A stretch of 56,464 bases of DNA from Rivularia sp. T60_A2020_040 (GCA_015272215.1 JACYMD010000011.1:1-56464); one strand, 5' to 3'. Shown: positions 26,744 through 37,255, counted from the first letter of the stretch. Made by a program: numbers and translations. Notes: generated by a model from the sequence alone, not told the origin.

Positions 26744-27934
26744 TTAACGCTGAAGTTTTTGAATTGTCTCTATTACATTTTGGTAGTTGGTGTTGTTACC
26801 CTGTTGCCGAAACATCTCGGCGGATTTCTGAAAATCTTTAATCGCTCTTTGCTTATCTTCCAAGGTAAATCTTACAATACCCCGGTTGTAATAAGCTCTC
26901 GCATCTTTGGAATCAAGACGAATTATCTGATTATAATCGGCGATCGCATCTTCCTTATATCTCATCTGGTAACGAGCAATACCTCGGTGAAAATAAGCAA
27001 GAGTGTAATTCGGATTTATTGTCAGTGCTGTGGTGTAATCAGTAATTGCATCCTTGGTATTTCCTTTTTCTGCACTGATAAGTCCCCGGATATAAAATTC
27101 TTCAGCAGTTTGAGGATTGCTCAGATTGAGTTGATTCGTTTTAGTAAGACCATTTTCTAGATTCAAATTAGAAAGACTCAATCTAGCTTTAGATATGACA
27201 TCAACAAAAATATTGATTGCAACTGCCGAGTTAAAACCTGTTGGTAAGACTAACGGGACTCTTGATAATCCACCAGATTCATCTGGTACATAGCCTTTAG
27301 TTAGACCAAGGTCTCCTTGTCCGTGAACCCCAATAACTCGAGCATTGCCAGTTAATACAGGACTACCACTCATCCCCCCCCAAGTCAAAGCATTGAAGCG
27401 TAGGTTATATCCTTCAGGTTCATTTTGGCGTATGCTTGTAATATAACCAGGTGAAAATTCAGCTTCCCGATTTTTACCTTGACGACCACCAATTGCAGGA
27501 TAACCGTAAACGTATATTGGATCGCCAACATTTACTTGATTGGAATTACCTAGGGTTGCAACTGGATACTGATTGGGGCTATTAAACTGTAATATAGCTA
27601 GGTCGGGGTCATTCTCTTTAATCTGAAAACTGATTGCTTCAGTTACAGGATATTGTTTACCATCATAAGTGCTAATTGTGTAAGCAACATTCTCTTTCAC
27701 AATATGGCTATTAGTTAATACTATGTAGGTATCTTTGTTTTTAGCAACGATGAACCCTGAACCAAAACCTAATTGACTGTCAATCTGCACCGTAATTGGT
27801 TTAGCAATATCAGCAATTTCCCTAGGAGTGTTTGCCATGACCAATACGGGTTGACTGAGAATCAGAACTGCTGCGGTTACTGTCGTTGTAAGTAGACTCG
27901 AAAACCAATTCAGAGGGTATATGGTTAGGTTCAT
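26744..27934 (-). CDS. Trypsin-like serine protease with C-terminal TPR repeats
   Basis: The protein has 396 residues. Seen: a signal peptide (TTTVTAAVLILSQPVLVMAN), then a trypsin-like domain with His in VLTNSHIVKE, Asp in ENDPDLAILQF and Ser in WGGMSGSPVLTG, so the catalytic triad is complete. From about residue 275 three TPR units follow (AEEFYIRGLISAEKGNTKDA, LAYFHRGIARYQMRYKEDA, ARAYYNRGIVRFTLEDKQRA). Probably a periplasmic protease or quality-control factor whose TPR part binds a partner. No PDZ domain, unlike Deg/HtrA. Stands alone among secreted unknowns. Confidence 0.88.
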   Translation of the reverse strand: MNLTIYPLNWFSSLLTTTVTAAVLILSQPVLVMANTPREIADIAKPITVQIDSQLGFGSGFIVAKNKDTYIVLTNSHIVKENVAYTISTYDGKQYPVTEAISFQIKENDPDLAILQFNSPNQYPVATLGNSNQVNVGDPIYVYGYPAIGGRQGKNREAEFSPGYITSIRQNEPEGYNLRFNALTWGGMSGSPVLTGNARVIGVHGQGDLGLTKGYVPDESGGLSRVPLVLPTGFNSAVAINIFVDVISKARLSLSNLNLENGLTKTNQLNLSNPQTAEEFYIRGLISAEKGNTKDAITDYTTALTINPNYTLAYFHRGIARYQMRYKEDAIADYNQIIRLDSKDARAYYNRGIVRFTLEDKQRAIKDFQKSAEMFRQQGNNTNYQNVIETIQKLQR

Positions 27935-28210
27935 AGAATTCTTTTTACTTAATTTATGATGTACATCTTTTGACTACATTCGTGATGTTTCAAAGAAATT
28001 AATACTGACTCGTATATTCAAGATGCCTTTATAGTGCGGCTCAGTTTGTCTAGAAGTCTATCTCCCCATTAACAACTTTGGAACAAGAGTTATAGAATTA
28101 AGTTGCGAAATATTTGGGTGTTTCCGCCGGATTTTACCGATTTTCAAGCTCCGCAATTAGCTCACATAATTGTTGTGTTTGAGCTTTTTTACCTTGTTAA
28201 ACCTAAAAAA

Positions 28211-29149
28211 TTAAATAGGTATATTAATAGGTAATCTTTTAGGGGGAAGGGAGCAGTTACTGAATACACCCTGTCGTATATACTTAAGATCAAGTGAATA
28301 ACTTGGGTTCCCGTTCGAACTATCGTCGTACACCACTTTGTGGTAAAGTCTATTCCTTGAAATTCTTGAGATATATGACCATTTTCCTGGAGAAACTTTT
28401 TTCCCAAAAATCTCCTTATATACCCCAAATCTATTTTTGTAGTAAATACGGTGACCCATCCAGGCATTCTTAATCTTGTCTTGCTCTGGGATTACCGATG
28501 TAATTTCTTCTTCCCCCTGCTCTCTCAAACTGATGAAACTGGCGACACCCCGCACCTTTTTAGATGATTCGTAAGTTTTAGGTTCTAATCTGGGACTAAG
28601 TCCATCGTTCCACTCATCACTACTATTCCCAGTAGGATAGCAAGAAGTATCTATGTTGTTTAGCGCTGGTTGACTGGATAATTTGAGTCCTGTAACATTG
28701 ATTGTGTAAGGTGATATACCTCGTTTTTTTATCACCCTTAATGAATCGTTATTAGACTCCTTTTTTACAAGCATTTCTGGTACAGGAACATTATTGGGTG
28801 TAATCGCTAAAAATGTTTTGAGAAGACCATCTTTTTCATCCAACATTATCGGTTTACTCTTACCATTAGTGCCTGTTTGATGTAAGATAAATTCTCCTGA
28901 TACTTCATTGTAGGAAAAAGTCAATCGAAGGCTATTTTCGTAACGAAGGTCGGCAAGTATATATTCCCCTTCACTTGGGCTATTATTAATGGTTGTTGTA
29001 TCTTCAGAAATTACTACATTATCCTGAATTTCATAGCTTTGAGAAGCTTTAAAAACCGCATCGACTTCGTTTTCAGCAAAAGCAGCAATAGGTGTTAATA
29101 CTGTAGTAATACATGTAATAGCAGCAAAAGCTCTATTTTTTAGCTTCAT
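28211..29149 (-). CDS. Secreted protein of unknown function
   Basis: The protein has 312 residues. Seen: signal peptide (AAITCITTVLTPIAAFAEN, cleavage after AFA), then mostly polar beta-rich sequence with three cysteines in the mature part at most (DTSCYPTGNSS, FSNCSLPPK). No motif I recognise. It shares orientation with the protease downstream and with the split secreted-protein gene upstream but is separated by 275 and 360 bp, so an operon is unlikely. Codon use looks like its neighbours. Confidence 0.55.
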   Translation of the reverse strand: MKLKNRAFAAITCITTVLTPIAAFAENEVDAVFKASQSYEIQDNVVISEDTTTINNSPSEGEYILADLRYENSLRLTFSYNEVSGEFILHQTGTNGKSKPIMLDEKDGLLKTFLAITPNNVPVPEMLVKKESNNDSLRVIKKRGISPYTINVTGLKLSSQPALNNIDTSCYPTGNSSDEWNDGLSPRLEPKTYESSKKVRGVASFISLREQGEEEITSVIPEQDKIKNAWMGHRIYYKNRFGVYKEIFGKKVSPGKWSYISRISRNRLYHKVVYDDSSNGNPSYSLDLKYIRQGVFSNCSLPPKRLPINIPI

Positions 29150-29508
29150 GGATTAGTTCCTAAATAATTTGTAGTGTGGATTGATTGAAGATATTCAGAC
29201 AAAGAAATACTTTTAGTTTTTCTCACATGAAATATTTTCCTATTAGAAATAAGTAATTTTCTTGCAAACTACGCACTATTTATTTGCTCATACAAATCAT
29301 TGTCTAAATTTAGTGAAGATTGATGATTGATTTTTTTAATCAACCGTCAATATTTATGTAGGTAAATTAATTCACTAGCAAATTACCTAGATGTCAGCAG
29401 GGCAATTTGACAATCTCGGATAACCGTAAAAGTCCCTTCTTTTAGAGCTTATGTTCCTATTTTTTGGTGTTAGTAAATACTTAAAAGAAACAGATTACTG
29501 TTGAGAGA

Positions 29509-30072
29509 TTAATATATTATGTAATTACTAAGGTTACACAAATTCACCCCGTATCTTGTACTTACGCTTCCGTTAGCGCCTACAGATTTAAGGTCGTATA
29601 TACAGGTGTTATAGGTAAGAGTTATCTGTTGATAGTAACCTGGATACAATATACCAGGTAGTATGTCTGCTCCCCATTTAGAGAGATAAGAGGGATTAGC
29701 ATAAAAATTAGTTATGGTAATACCACTTCTATTGACTAGATTAAAAAATACAAAACCAGGTACACCATCTTGAGGTTGTACCAATGGTTCATTATTTGAT
29801 GTTGCAGTATTTTAAGCATTACTTTTTTCTGCCTGCATACCACCCGCAAGATTCTGCTCAAAATTCAAATTAGCAGGTGCTGCTTGAGACTGAGTAGAAT
29901 TTCCTTTTTTTTGCTTCTGAGCTATTGATTCTAGAGAATTAGAGCGTTGTTTGATATCACTCATCGGCTCAACTTTTTTATCTTCAGAAGCAAATGATGG
30001 CTGTACAGACAATAAAATTACAGGCAAAACTAATGCCGCACCAAAGAGACGGCGAATCAAAGTCTGAGACAT
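29509..30072 (-). pseudogene. Small secreted-protein gene split by an in-frame TAA
   Basis: The first part (30072-29812) encodes 86 residues: signal peptide (RLFGAALVLPVILLSVQPSF) then a Lys/Gln/Ser-rich stretch ending KSNA-stop; its ATG has AGGAG eight to nine bases upstream. The same frame continues without shift after the TAA at 29814-29812 as NTATSNNEPLVQPQDGVPG and a further domain (NLVNRSGITITNFYANPS, LYPGYYQQITLTYNTCIYDL, NLCNLSNY) to the stop at 29509. That second domain matches a small repeat-type domain seen in cyanobacterial secreted proteins (VNRSG..I..LY.SPS). A CAA-to-TAA change would explain the break. Alternatives: two genes, the second starting at TTG 29784, or a sequencing error. 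Confidence 0.65.
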
Positions 30073-30141
30073 TGAGATAATTCTCCTATGTATTTTGTTA
30101 GTTAGAAATTCCGTTCTGCGTCGAGCAAATGGTAACATCAA

Positions 30142-30672
30142 GCAATTAACTTGTGCTACTTATATTTATTATATCTTTTTTTTACTTGCTTGATTTAAGT
30201 AGATAATAAAATTGAGTTAAAAGTGATGAACAAAAAGCTATTTGTTTTTAAATTTCTTCTCTATTGTATTCTTTAAACAGTAATAAATAGTAGTTATAAT
30301 ACTAAACAAATAATGAAAATACCTTCCTGAATAAATTGCTGCTTTATTATTAAAAAGTGATACATTTTTTATAGTTATATCTTGCATTTTAAGGATAAAT
30401 AAATATTTAATTCAATTATTAAAAATATCACAGTATTTTTACGAGTTAAATTTTTAGCCCATTTTAATGGACTGATATAATTTTTTTATTCTTAGGAATT
30501 ACGCAAAATCTACGTCGTTAAGTCATTACGAGTGATAGGACTTATGCTTCCCTACACTACGTTTCTGTCACACAGCCTATAAACTGCTACTTTATCAACA
30601 ATCATCACCATTGCGAATTACCGAATAAAATAGAAAAATGTATATTAATTTATAATCTTTATTAATTTCAAC
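30142..30672. other. Non-coding AT-rich gap before miaE
   Basis: About 530 bp with no open frame worth calling. It holds a partial relative of the 7548/38967 repeat (CCCATTTTAATGGACTGATA near 30458-30477) and, just after it, AGGAATTACGCAAAATC, which resembles ends of some cyanobacterial insertion sequences; no transposase remains. Confidence 0.4.
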
Positions 30673-31272
30673 GTGCTAACTTCAGAACTACCAACAATCA
30701 ACATCCTCAAGCAACCAACCAATCCAGCTTGGGTAGAATTAGCAATATCGAACTTAGAAGCAATATTATTAGACCATTCTCAATGCGAACGTAAAGCAGC
30801 ATCAGCAGCAATAAACTTTATGTTTCGTTATCCTTCCAATGCGAAGATGGTAAAAGAATTAACTAAAATTGCCAAAGAAGAATTAGAACATTTTGAACAA
30901 GTGAATCAGTGGTTAGAAAAGCGGAATATTGCCTTACGCCCCCTGACACCACCGCCCTACGGTGCGAAATTAAAAGCCCAAATTCGTCCGACTGAACCAA
31001 ATAGGTTTTTGGATTCCTTACTTGTCAGTGCTTTAATTGAAGCTCGCAGCCACGAACGTTTAGGATTATTAGCAACACATTGTCCCGAACCCGATTTAGC
31101 TCAGTTTTATAAAGGTTTAATGGCATCAGAAGCGCGACATTATGGTATCTATTGGGTACTTGCAGATACTTACTATAACCGTGAAATTGTTATGCAGAGA
31201 TTGGATGAATTGTCAATAGCAGAAAGTGAAATACTTGCAACCCTTTATCCAGAACCACGGATTCATAGTTGA
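30673..31272 (+). CDS. miaE: tRNA-(ms2io6A)-hydroxylase
   Basis: The protein has 199 residues. Seen: di-iron ligands spread over two helix pairs: ERKAASAAINFMF, EELEHFEQV (E-E-x2-H) and EARSHERLGLL, EARHYGIYW. MiaE hydroxylates the isopentenyl side chain of ms2i6A at position 37 of tRNAs with O2. The start is GTG at 30673; no better ATG is in frame. Length is normal. A block of heptamer repeats follows the stop and separates it from the GNAT gene. Confidence 0.92.
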   Translation: MLTSELPTINILKQPTNPAWVELAISNLEAILLDHSQCERKAASAAINFMFRYPSNAKMVKELTKIAKEELEHFEQVNQWLEKRNIALRPLTPPPYGAKLKAQIRPTEPNRFLDSLLVSALIEARSHERLGLLATHCPEPDLAQFYKGLMASEARHYGIYWVLADTYYNREIVMQRLDELSIAESEILATLYPEPRIHS

Positions 31273-31322
31273 CAGTGGACAGTTGACAGTTGACAGTTGA
31301 CAGTGGACAGTTGACAGTTGAA
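31271..31322. repeat. Heptamer array (GACAGTT)n
   Basis: Seven units of TTGACAG/GTGGACA after miaE, followed by AAAATCTAAAATC units up to the GNAT start. Confidence 0.9.
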
Positions 31323-31372
31323 AATTACCAATCTAAAATCTAAAATCTAAAATTTAAAATCCAAAATTCCAA

Positions 31373-31867
31373 ATGTCAAGTCTTTATTTTCGAGATTATT
31401 TAATTCGTGAATGGAAACCTTGCGATCGCGATTTTGCGGCTGAGTTAGTTAGCTCTGTATTATCGGAATATGGTTTGGGTTGGGAACGAGATGGTGCTGA
31501 TCAAGATGTATTGCAAGTGGAAGATTATTACTTAAGTAAGGGCGGCGAATTTTGGGTAATTGAATACCAGGGTGAAGTTGTCGGTACGGGAGCTTATTAT
31601 CCTATAGAACGCGGTAAAAAGGCTGTAGAAATACGCAAAATGTATTTATTGCCCAAAGTTAGAGGTTTGGGATTGGGGAAATATTTGTTACAACAGTTAG
31701 AAGCAGCAATTAGCTGTCGTGGCTTCCAAGAAATTTGGATTGAAACTGCTAGTGTTCTGAGTGAAGCTGTCAAACTTTATGAAAGTAACGGTTATATTCC
31801 TGCAACAGGTGTAGAAACAAAACGCTGCGACAGGGTTTACTTAAAACAGTTGACAGTTGACAGTTGA
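31373..31867 (+). CDS. GNAT-family N-acetyltransferase
   Basis: The protein has 164 residues. Seen: FWVIEYQGEVVGTGAYYPI (strand 4 region) and the acetyl-CoA binding loop LLPKVRGLGLGKYLLQQLEA, then YESNGYIPATG. It would acetylate an amine of an unknown substrate. The C-terminal LKQLTVDS is encoded by a CAGTTGACAGTTGACAG heptamer repeat, so the original stop was probably displaced by repeat insertion. Start ATG at 31373 comes directly after an AAAATCCAAAATTCCAA repeat. Confidence 0.88.
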   Translation: MSSLYFRDYLIREWKPCDRDFAAELVSSVLSEYGLGWERDGADQDVLQVEDYYLSKGGEFWVIEYQGEVVGTGAYYPIERGKKAVEIRKMYLLPKVRGLGLGKYLLQQLEAAISCRGFQEIWIETASVLSEAVKLYESNGYIPATGVETKRCDRVYLKQLTVDS

Positions 31868-31899
31868 CAGTTAACAATTACCTATTGGCATACATAACA

Positions 31900-32574
31900 A
31901 TGCAAATTTTTCAGAATTTTCTTAATCTTTTTTTAAAGTCAAATTGTCCTTTATGTCAGCGCCCTGCTTCTGAAGAATTTTGTGAATATTGTCATCAACA
32001 ATTACAAAAGTGTCGTTTAACTGACTCGAATCACTCTCAAGATAGTTCTCCAAAAGTAATTGCTTGGGGTGGATATGGTGGAGCCATCAAACGTGCCATC
32101 GCAACAATGAAATATGACAATCATCCAGAAATTGCTCGTCCTTTGGGTGAATGGTTAGGGGAAGTATGGCTGGAAAATTATGGAAATGAGCCTTCTTTAA
32201 TAGTTGTTCCGATTCCGATGCACCCCGACAAACAAAAGGAACGAGGTTTTAACCAAGCAGCATTGATTGCACAAAGCTTTTGTCAAACAACTGGTCTAAA
32301 ATTAAAAGTAAACGGATTACAAAGGGTAAAAGCAACTGAGGCACTATTTGGATTATCACCAACTGAGCGGAAAAAAACTCTAACTCAAGCTTTTGAATTA
32401 GGAAAGGATTTTCGTTATTTGAGCAATATTCCGGTAGTATTAGTTGATGATATTTACACTACGGGTACTACCGTCAAGTCTGCTATAGAAACTTTGAGTA
32501 AAAATGGAATTGTAGTTTCGGGAGTTGCGGTTGTTGCTGTTCCCTCAAAGGCTAACTATACAAAGAATTCATAA
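31900..32574 (+). CDS. ComF-family phosphoribosyltransferase-like protein
   Basis: The protein has 224 residues from ATG 31900. Seen: an N-terminal zinc ribbon CPLCQRPASEEFCEYC and the phosphoribosyltransferase signature VVLVDDIYTTGTTVKSA, with VVPIPMHPDKQKERGFNQA between. ComF proteins are linked to DNA uptake in transformable bacteria, and cyanobacterial ComF is required for competence in some species. An upstream in-frame GTT/GTG-like start at 31864 lies within the heptamer repeat and would add twelve residues; rejected. Confidence 0.9.
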   Translation: MQIFQNFLNLFLKSNCPLCQRPASEEFCEYCHQQLQKCRLTDSNHSQDSSPKVIAWGGYGGAIKRAIATMKYDNHPEIARPLGEWLGEVWLENYGNEPSLIVVPIPMHPDKQKERGFNQAALIAQSFCQTTGLKLKVNGLQRVKATEALFGLSPTERKKTLTQAFELGKDFRYLSNIPVVLVDDIYTTGTTVKSAIETLSKNGIVVSGVAVVAVPSKANYTKNS

Positions 32575-32644
32575 ACAAGGGTGTCCGCTCCCAATTATAA
32601 TTAATCAACATTAAGATTATTATTACAAAAAACTACTTACAATC

Positions 32645-33112
32645 ATGAGTAAGTCTAAAGCCCTGGGTTTAGGACAATTTCGGTTGATTCCTGCAACGTT
32701 AATCGCATTCAGTATTAGTACAACAGCTTTTGCTCAAACAAATAAACAAGCGAATAAATTTTATAATCCAATACCTTTACCTGACACTTATGAAATTTCT
32801 GATGCTCTGTCGGAAAAAGATATCCCTACAGGAGAAGGTGGTTTTGCTCGCGATTATCTGGTGAATTTAGCAAAAGGCGATAATTTAGCCATTGACCTAT
32901 CTTCAGATAGCTTTGACAGTATTATTACATTGCTTGGTCCCGATGGTTCCACTATCGCCGAAAATGATGATGGTCCTGATGGTAGCAGTAATTCCCTACT
33001 TTTCACCCGTATCACCAAAGCCGGAATTTACATTGTTAGGGTTCGTTCTTTCGGAGAAACCGGAATCGGCAATTTTAAGCTGAAAGTAACCCGGTTGAAG
33101 CCGGTTAAGTAG
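32645..33112 (+). CDS. Secreted protein with PPC-like (pre-peptidase C-terminal) domain
   Basis: The protein has 155 residues. Seen: signal peptide (LIPATLIAFSISTTAFAQTN, cleavage after AFA), then a beta-sandwich pattern with GDNLAIDLSSDSFDSIITLL, GPDGSTIAENDDGPDGSSNS and GIYIVRVRSFGETGIGNFKL. The Asp-rich loop is typical for calcium-stabilised PPC domains, usually found after a protease; here it stands alone. Role unknown, probably periplasmic or extracellular. Followed by GAGTTATGAGTTAGGAGTTAGG tandem units. Confidence 0.8.
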   Translation: MSKSKALGLGQFRLIPATLIAFSISTTAFAQTNKQANKFYNPIPLPDTYEISDALSEKDIPTGEGGFARDYLVNLAKGDNLAIDLSSDSFDSIITLLGPDGSTIAENDDGPDGSSNSLLFTRITKAGIYIVRVRSFGETGIGNFKLKVTRLKPVK

Positions 33113-33129
33113 AGATGGGGAGAAAGTTA

Positions 33130-33226
33130 GGAGTTATGAGTTATGAGTTATGAGTTAGGAGTTAGGAGTTAGGAGTTAGGGATTTTAACCTTTAACCTTA
33201 AACCTTTAACCTTTAACCTTAAACCT
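33130..33226. repeat. Tandem repeats (TTAGGAG)n and (CCTTTAA)n
   Basis: Seven to eight units of GAGTTATGAGTTAGGAG type, then TTTAACCTTAAACC units, between two convergent genes; the second array touches the cobS stop. Confidence 0.85.
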
Positions 33227-33998
33227 ATTGTATTGTCATAACACAAAGAAAAAGTGCCTCAGTCCATTCTACAACTGCACCGTAGGTATCCCCAGTATGT
33301 CCGCCTAATTTATGGTTGAACCAAGCACCTGTGAGAAAAGCAAATGTGCTTCCTGTAAGGGCGATCGCAATTGCTAATAACAAGTAAGATTGATTGAGTA
33401 ATAACATGAGACCACTCAAGCTCAATAATAATAATACTGAAGGTAAAACGTCTTTGTAGGAACGAATGGCTTGCTTGTGAAACGCACCTTTACCAGTTGG
33501 TTTGAGATAATCATATCTGGCAATCGCCAATATCTGCCCCCAGCGAGCCCATCCACAAGCAGCCATTAATATCAACCAACGATTTTCTTGTATGTCTATT
33601 AATGCCACTGTTTTAAGCAATACTAAAACAATTGCTGCCATTGCTCCAAAGGCTCCTGTAGCACTATCGCTCATTACCTCCAAACGTCGCTCTTTATCCA
33701 TTACTGCTAATCCATCGGCTGTATCCATTGCTCCATCCAGGTGTAATCCTCCCGTAATCGCAATCCAACTTACTACGACTAATGCACTGCGAGTAAACAC
33801 GGGTATTTCTAAAAAATTAGCTACAATATCAAATAATCCTAATATTCCCCCAATTATCAGTCCTATCCCTGGAGCAAACCGCGCTACCTGGTCAAACTTT
33901 AAATTTTCTACATATGGCATGGGAATAGAAGTATAAAATATGATACTTGCCACTATATTTAAAGCTTGATTTTTACACCACTGATACAGAAAATTCAT
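33225..33998 (-). CDS. cobS: Adenosylcobinamide-GDP ribazoletransferase
   Basis: The protein has 257 residues with six to seven membrane spans. Seen: [10 protein letters not shown] near the N-terminus, then [14 protein letters not shown], the CobS signature with metal-binding acidic residues, and a C-terminal [19 protein letters not shown]. It joins alpha-ribazole to adenosylcobinamide-GDP, the last step of cobalamin assembly, in the inner membrane. ATG at 33998 fits the family; the frame is open to a TTG at 34007. No cobalamin riboswitch could be recognised in the 34008-34373 leader. Confidence 0.93.
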   Translation of the reverse strand: MNFLYQWCKNQALNIVASIIFYTSIPMPYVENLKFDQVARFAPGIGLIIGGILGLFDIVANFLEIPVFTRSALVVVSWIAITGGLHLDGAMDTADGLAVMDKERRLEVMSDSATGAFGAMAAIVLVLLKTVALIDIQENRWLILMAACGWARWGQILAIARYDYLKPTGKGAFHKQAIRSYKDVLPSVLLLLSLSGLMLLLNQSYLLLAIAIALTGSTFAFLTGAWFNHKLGGHTGDTYGAVVEWTEALFLCVMTIQ

Positions 33999-34379
33999 GC
34001 AAGTCAAATTAACTACTTAAGTAAAATGAGAACAATGGTACCCATGATTCCCGCACAAATAACAGTATCAAATTTTAAAACTTGAAATAAGATTTATTTG
34101 GATGAGAAATTGAGCCAAAAAATTTGTTATGCTTATCTAAGTAAAGAAAAATAAACTAGTAATATTTATTACATTTTTATGAACCATAAAAAATTGCATT
34201 TTAATCGATGGTAGTGTTTTGTGTACTTTGAAAAAAGGCTAATAATTAATCTCAGCGAGTTTCAACAGTTGCCCCCAAAATCTGATATTTATATATTACA
34301 AGGCATAGATTACCGCTGAGTCATTGGTTATGCAGGCTATAACGTTGTAATTCACCTTTGCTCACAAAGCTATTTGATT

Positions 34380-34832
34380 ATGAATCACCATCTACCTTCT
34401 CCCAAAATACCAGCTCCATGCATTGTCAACACAGGTGTCATCGTAAACAAGCTTGATATCCGGCGATTATTGGCGGATTTAGGTCGCGTCCGCTATGCTT
34501 ACACCCAAGATGGTGAAGTGTGCGGGGAGGGTGAAGGGGATGTAATGGAAGTTTTTGCAAATCCCCGACGCTCTACATTAGTCGCTAATCACGCTCTTTA
34601 TTTGAATGTTTGTAGTTTCGATTATTTGGAACTTCAGCAGTCATCGGAAAAGGAGACTTGTTTAGATTTAGTTCAGGAAGGAATGCGTTTGCGGTTGATT
34701 CCTCTATCTACTCCCATGCAGGAACGACAAGAACGTTGTTGGAATACCAGCGCCATTGAAGCGATGATGGAACAGGTATTATCAGCTAAATGGGATGCCG
34801 AAATTGATGATGATTGTTCCGATATGTTCTAA
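34380..34832 (+). CDS. Conserved cyanobacterial protein of unknown function
   Basis: The protein has 150 residues from ATG 34380 (a TTG at 34374 also opens the frame). Seen: a positively charged middle (VNKLDIRRLLADLGRVRYAY), VFANPRRSTLVANHALYLNV, and an acidic tail ending DDDCSDMF. No catalytic or metal motif is evident beyond scattered cysteines. It looks like a soluble cytoplasmic protein; its position 50 bp upstream of tgt in the same direction may be chance. Function not known. Confidence 0.6.
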   Translation: MNHHLPSPKIPAPCIVNTGVIVNKLDIRRLLADLGRVRYAYTQDGEVCGEGEGDVMEVFANPRRSTLVANHALYLNVCSFDYLELQQSSEKETCLDLVQEGMRLRLIPLSTPMQERQERCWNTSAIEAMMEQVLSAKWDAEIDDDCSDMF

Positions 34833-34852
34833 CATTTGATTTAATAAGTTAA

Positions 34853-35989
<1,137 letters not shown>

Positions 35990-36049
35990 TATTAAGTTAA
36001 GTAACGTTAGTTCGATGAAGAATCCTTGATTAGTTAATCACTGGCGGTA

Positions 36050-36113
36050 AGAAGTCGGGTTTTTATGAATATTTTGTGGTGTTACGGATATTAATCGTAA
36101 AAACCCGACTTCT
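36050..36113. repeat. Miniature inverted-repeat element (AGAAGTCGGGTTTTT ends), copy 2
   Basis: AGAAGTCGGGTTTTTA and TAAAAACCCGACTTCT as outer arms, centre TTTTGTGGTGTTACGGATA. It is the inverted partner of 9916-9978 and lies after tgt, where it could also stop transcription. Confidence 0.75.
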
Positions 36114-36295
36114 GTGATGAGAGTCGAACTCACGTAAAATTAAAGTTAGTTAATGATGCTTACTTAAACAGAATTTACGATATGAACGCAAACTCCGCTT
36201 GGTGAGTGACGCGACAAGTCTTGTTATTCCGTACAATCTTGATTCAAGCGTCACACACCCTACGACTATTAATATGCCTTTTCAATAAGTTAGAT

Positions 36296-36361
36296 TAACC
36301 ACCAACCACCAACAACTATCCACCAACCACCAACCACTATCAACTATCAACTATCAACTAA
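36296..36361. repeat. Tandem repeat (CAACTATC / CCACCAAC)n
   Basis: Units of ACCACCAAC and CAACTATCAACTATC, related to the CAACTGT heptamers, 80 bp before psbK. The rest of the 35990-36442 gap shows no gene. Confidence 0.8.
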
Positions 36362-36442
36362 CAATTATTTATTGATTACCCAATCGTGTTAAGATACTTC
36401 TCAATTATGAAAGCTGTGTTGGATACTTGGATTTAAACAAAA

Positions 36443-36580
36443 ATGGAAGTAACACTATTATTAGCAAAATTGCCGGAAGCCTATCAAATTTTTGACCCCT
36501 TGGTAGATATTCTCCCAATTATTCCCGTCTTCTTTTTGTTGTTAGCTTTTGTTTGGCAAGCTGCTGTAGGTTTCAAGTAA
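36443..36580 (+). CDS. psbK: Photosystem II protein PsbK
   Basis: The protein has 45 residues. Seen: a cleavable-looking N-terminus [20 protein letters not shown] and the conserved single membrane span [20 protein letters not shown] ending AVGFK. PsbK is a small subunit at the edge of the photosystem II core next to CP43. In cyanobacteria the first eight residues or so are removed. The gene is too short for usual frame cutoffs but its match to PsbK is unambiguous. It has its own strong terminator. Confidence 0.97.
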   Translation: MEVTLLLAKLPEAYQIFDPLVDILPIIPVFFLLLAFVWQAAVGFK

Positions 36581-36603
36581 ATTGACCTATAAATAATCTT
36601 TTC

Positions 36604-36636
36604 AAGACAGGCTTCCCAAGTCTGTCTTATTTTTTT
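36604..36636 (+). terminator. psbK terminator
   Basis: Eleven-base-pair stem AAGACAGGCTT/AAGTCTGTCTT (one G-U), CCC loop, followed by seven T. Confidence 0.9.
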
Positions 36637-36732
36637 ACCAGAATCTCTTTGCTAAATTTGATATTTCTTAACTTTTTGTAATAAATTAAGAATGAGAAAT
36701 CCATATAAGTAATATTTAAGGAGGTATTAGTT

Positions 36733-37029
36733 ATGGGCAACATTAACTTTGTTAAAGAAAATAAAGAAGTAATCGCAGCGGATGGTGCTAATTTACGATT
36801 GAAAGCCATGGAAAATGGCATTGATATCTATAAGGTATGGGGAAAAATGATGAATTGTGGAGGTGCAGGGCAGTGTGGAACCTGTATTGTAGAGATAACA
36901 GCAGGTATGGAAAATCTCTCACCTCTGACGGATGTAGAAAGCAAAATTTTGAAAAAAAAGCCGGATAATTATCGTCTTGCTTGTCAAACCTTAGTTAACG
37001 GTTCAGTGAGTGTAGTAACGAAACCTTGA
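36733..37029 (+). CDS. [2Fe-2S] ferredoxin with adrenodoxin-type ligand spacing
   Basis: The protein has 98 residues. Seen: cluster motif [11 protein letters not shown] (Cx5Cx2C) with the fourth Cys in [11 protein letters not shown]. Plant-type ferredoxins use Cx4Cx2C, so this one differs from PetF at 23650. A C-terminal VSVVTKP replaces the acidic tail needed for FNR. Its position between psbK and psbM suggests a photosystem-linked electron carrier or assembly function (inference). ATG at 36733 follows AAGGAGGTATTAGTT, a strong ribosome site. Confidence 0.88.
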   Translation: MGNINFVKENKEVIAADGANLRLKAMENGIDIYKVWGKMMNCGGAGQCGTCIVEITAGMENLSPLTDVESKILKKKPDNYRLACQTLVNGSVSVVTKP

Positions 37030-37135
37030 TAATTATCTATTCTATTTTGTCTTGTTTTGATATTAGTCAGCTAGGGCATCAGTAATGTTATCCTAAAAGT
37101 ATTGGCTGCAAATCAATCCTAGGGGCAATATAACT

Positions 37136-37255
37136 ATGCAAACTAATGATTTGGGATTCATAGCGAGCATTTTGTTCGTACTAGTTCCCACGGTTTTTTT
37201 AATAGGACTTTACACCCTTACCGTTAGCCGTGAAGGTGGAAGAAAAGACACTTAA
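37136..37255 (+). CDS. psbM: Photosystem II protein PsbM
   Basis: The protein has 39 residues. Seen: MQTNDLGFIASILFVLVPTV then FLIGLYTLTVSREGG, the single-span pattern of PsbM, which lies at the dimer interface of photosystem II. The C-terminal RKDT is short and polar. The nearest ribosome site is AGGGGCAATATAACT. A GCCCCG/CGGGGC hairpin (37276-37298) and AGCAATT/AATTGCT (37313-37328) follow the stop. Confidence 0.95.
   Translation: MQTNDLGFIASILFVLVPTVFLIGLYTLTVSREGGRKDT

Noticed and set aside
26714-27160. 148-codon plus-strand open frame
   Set aside because: Antisense to the TPR part of the protease gene, which has clear domain matches.
34008-34373. Cobalamin riboswitch upstream of cobS
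   Set aside because: The conserved B12-box could not be recognised in the leader.
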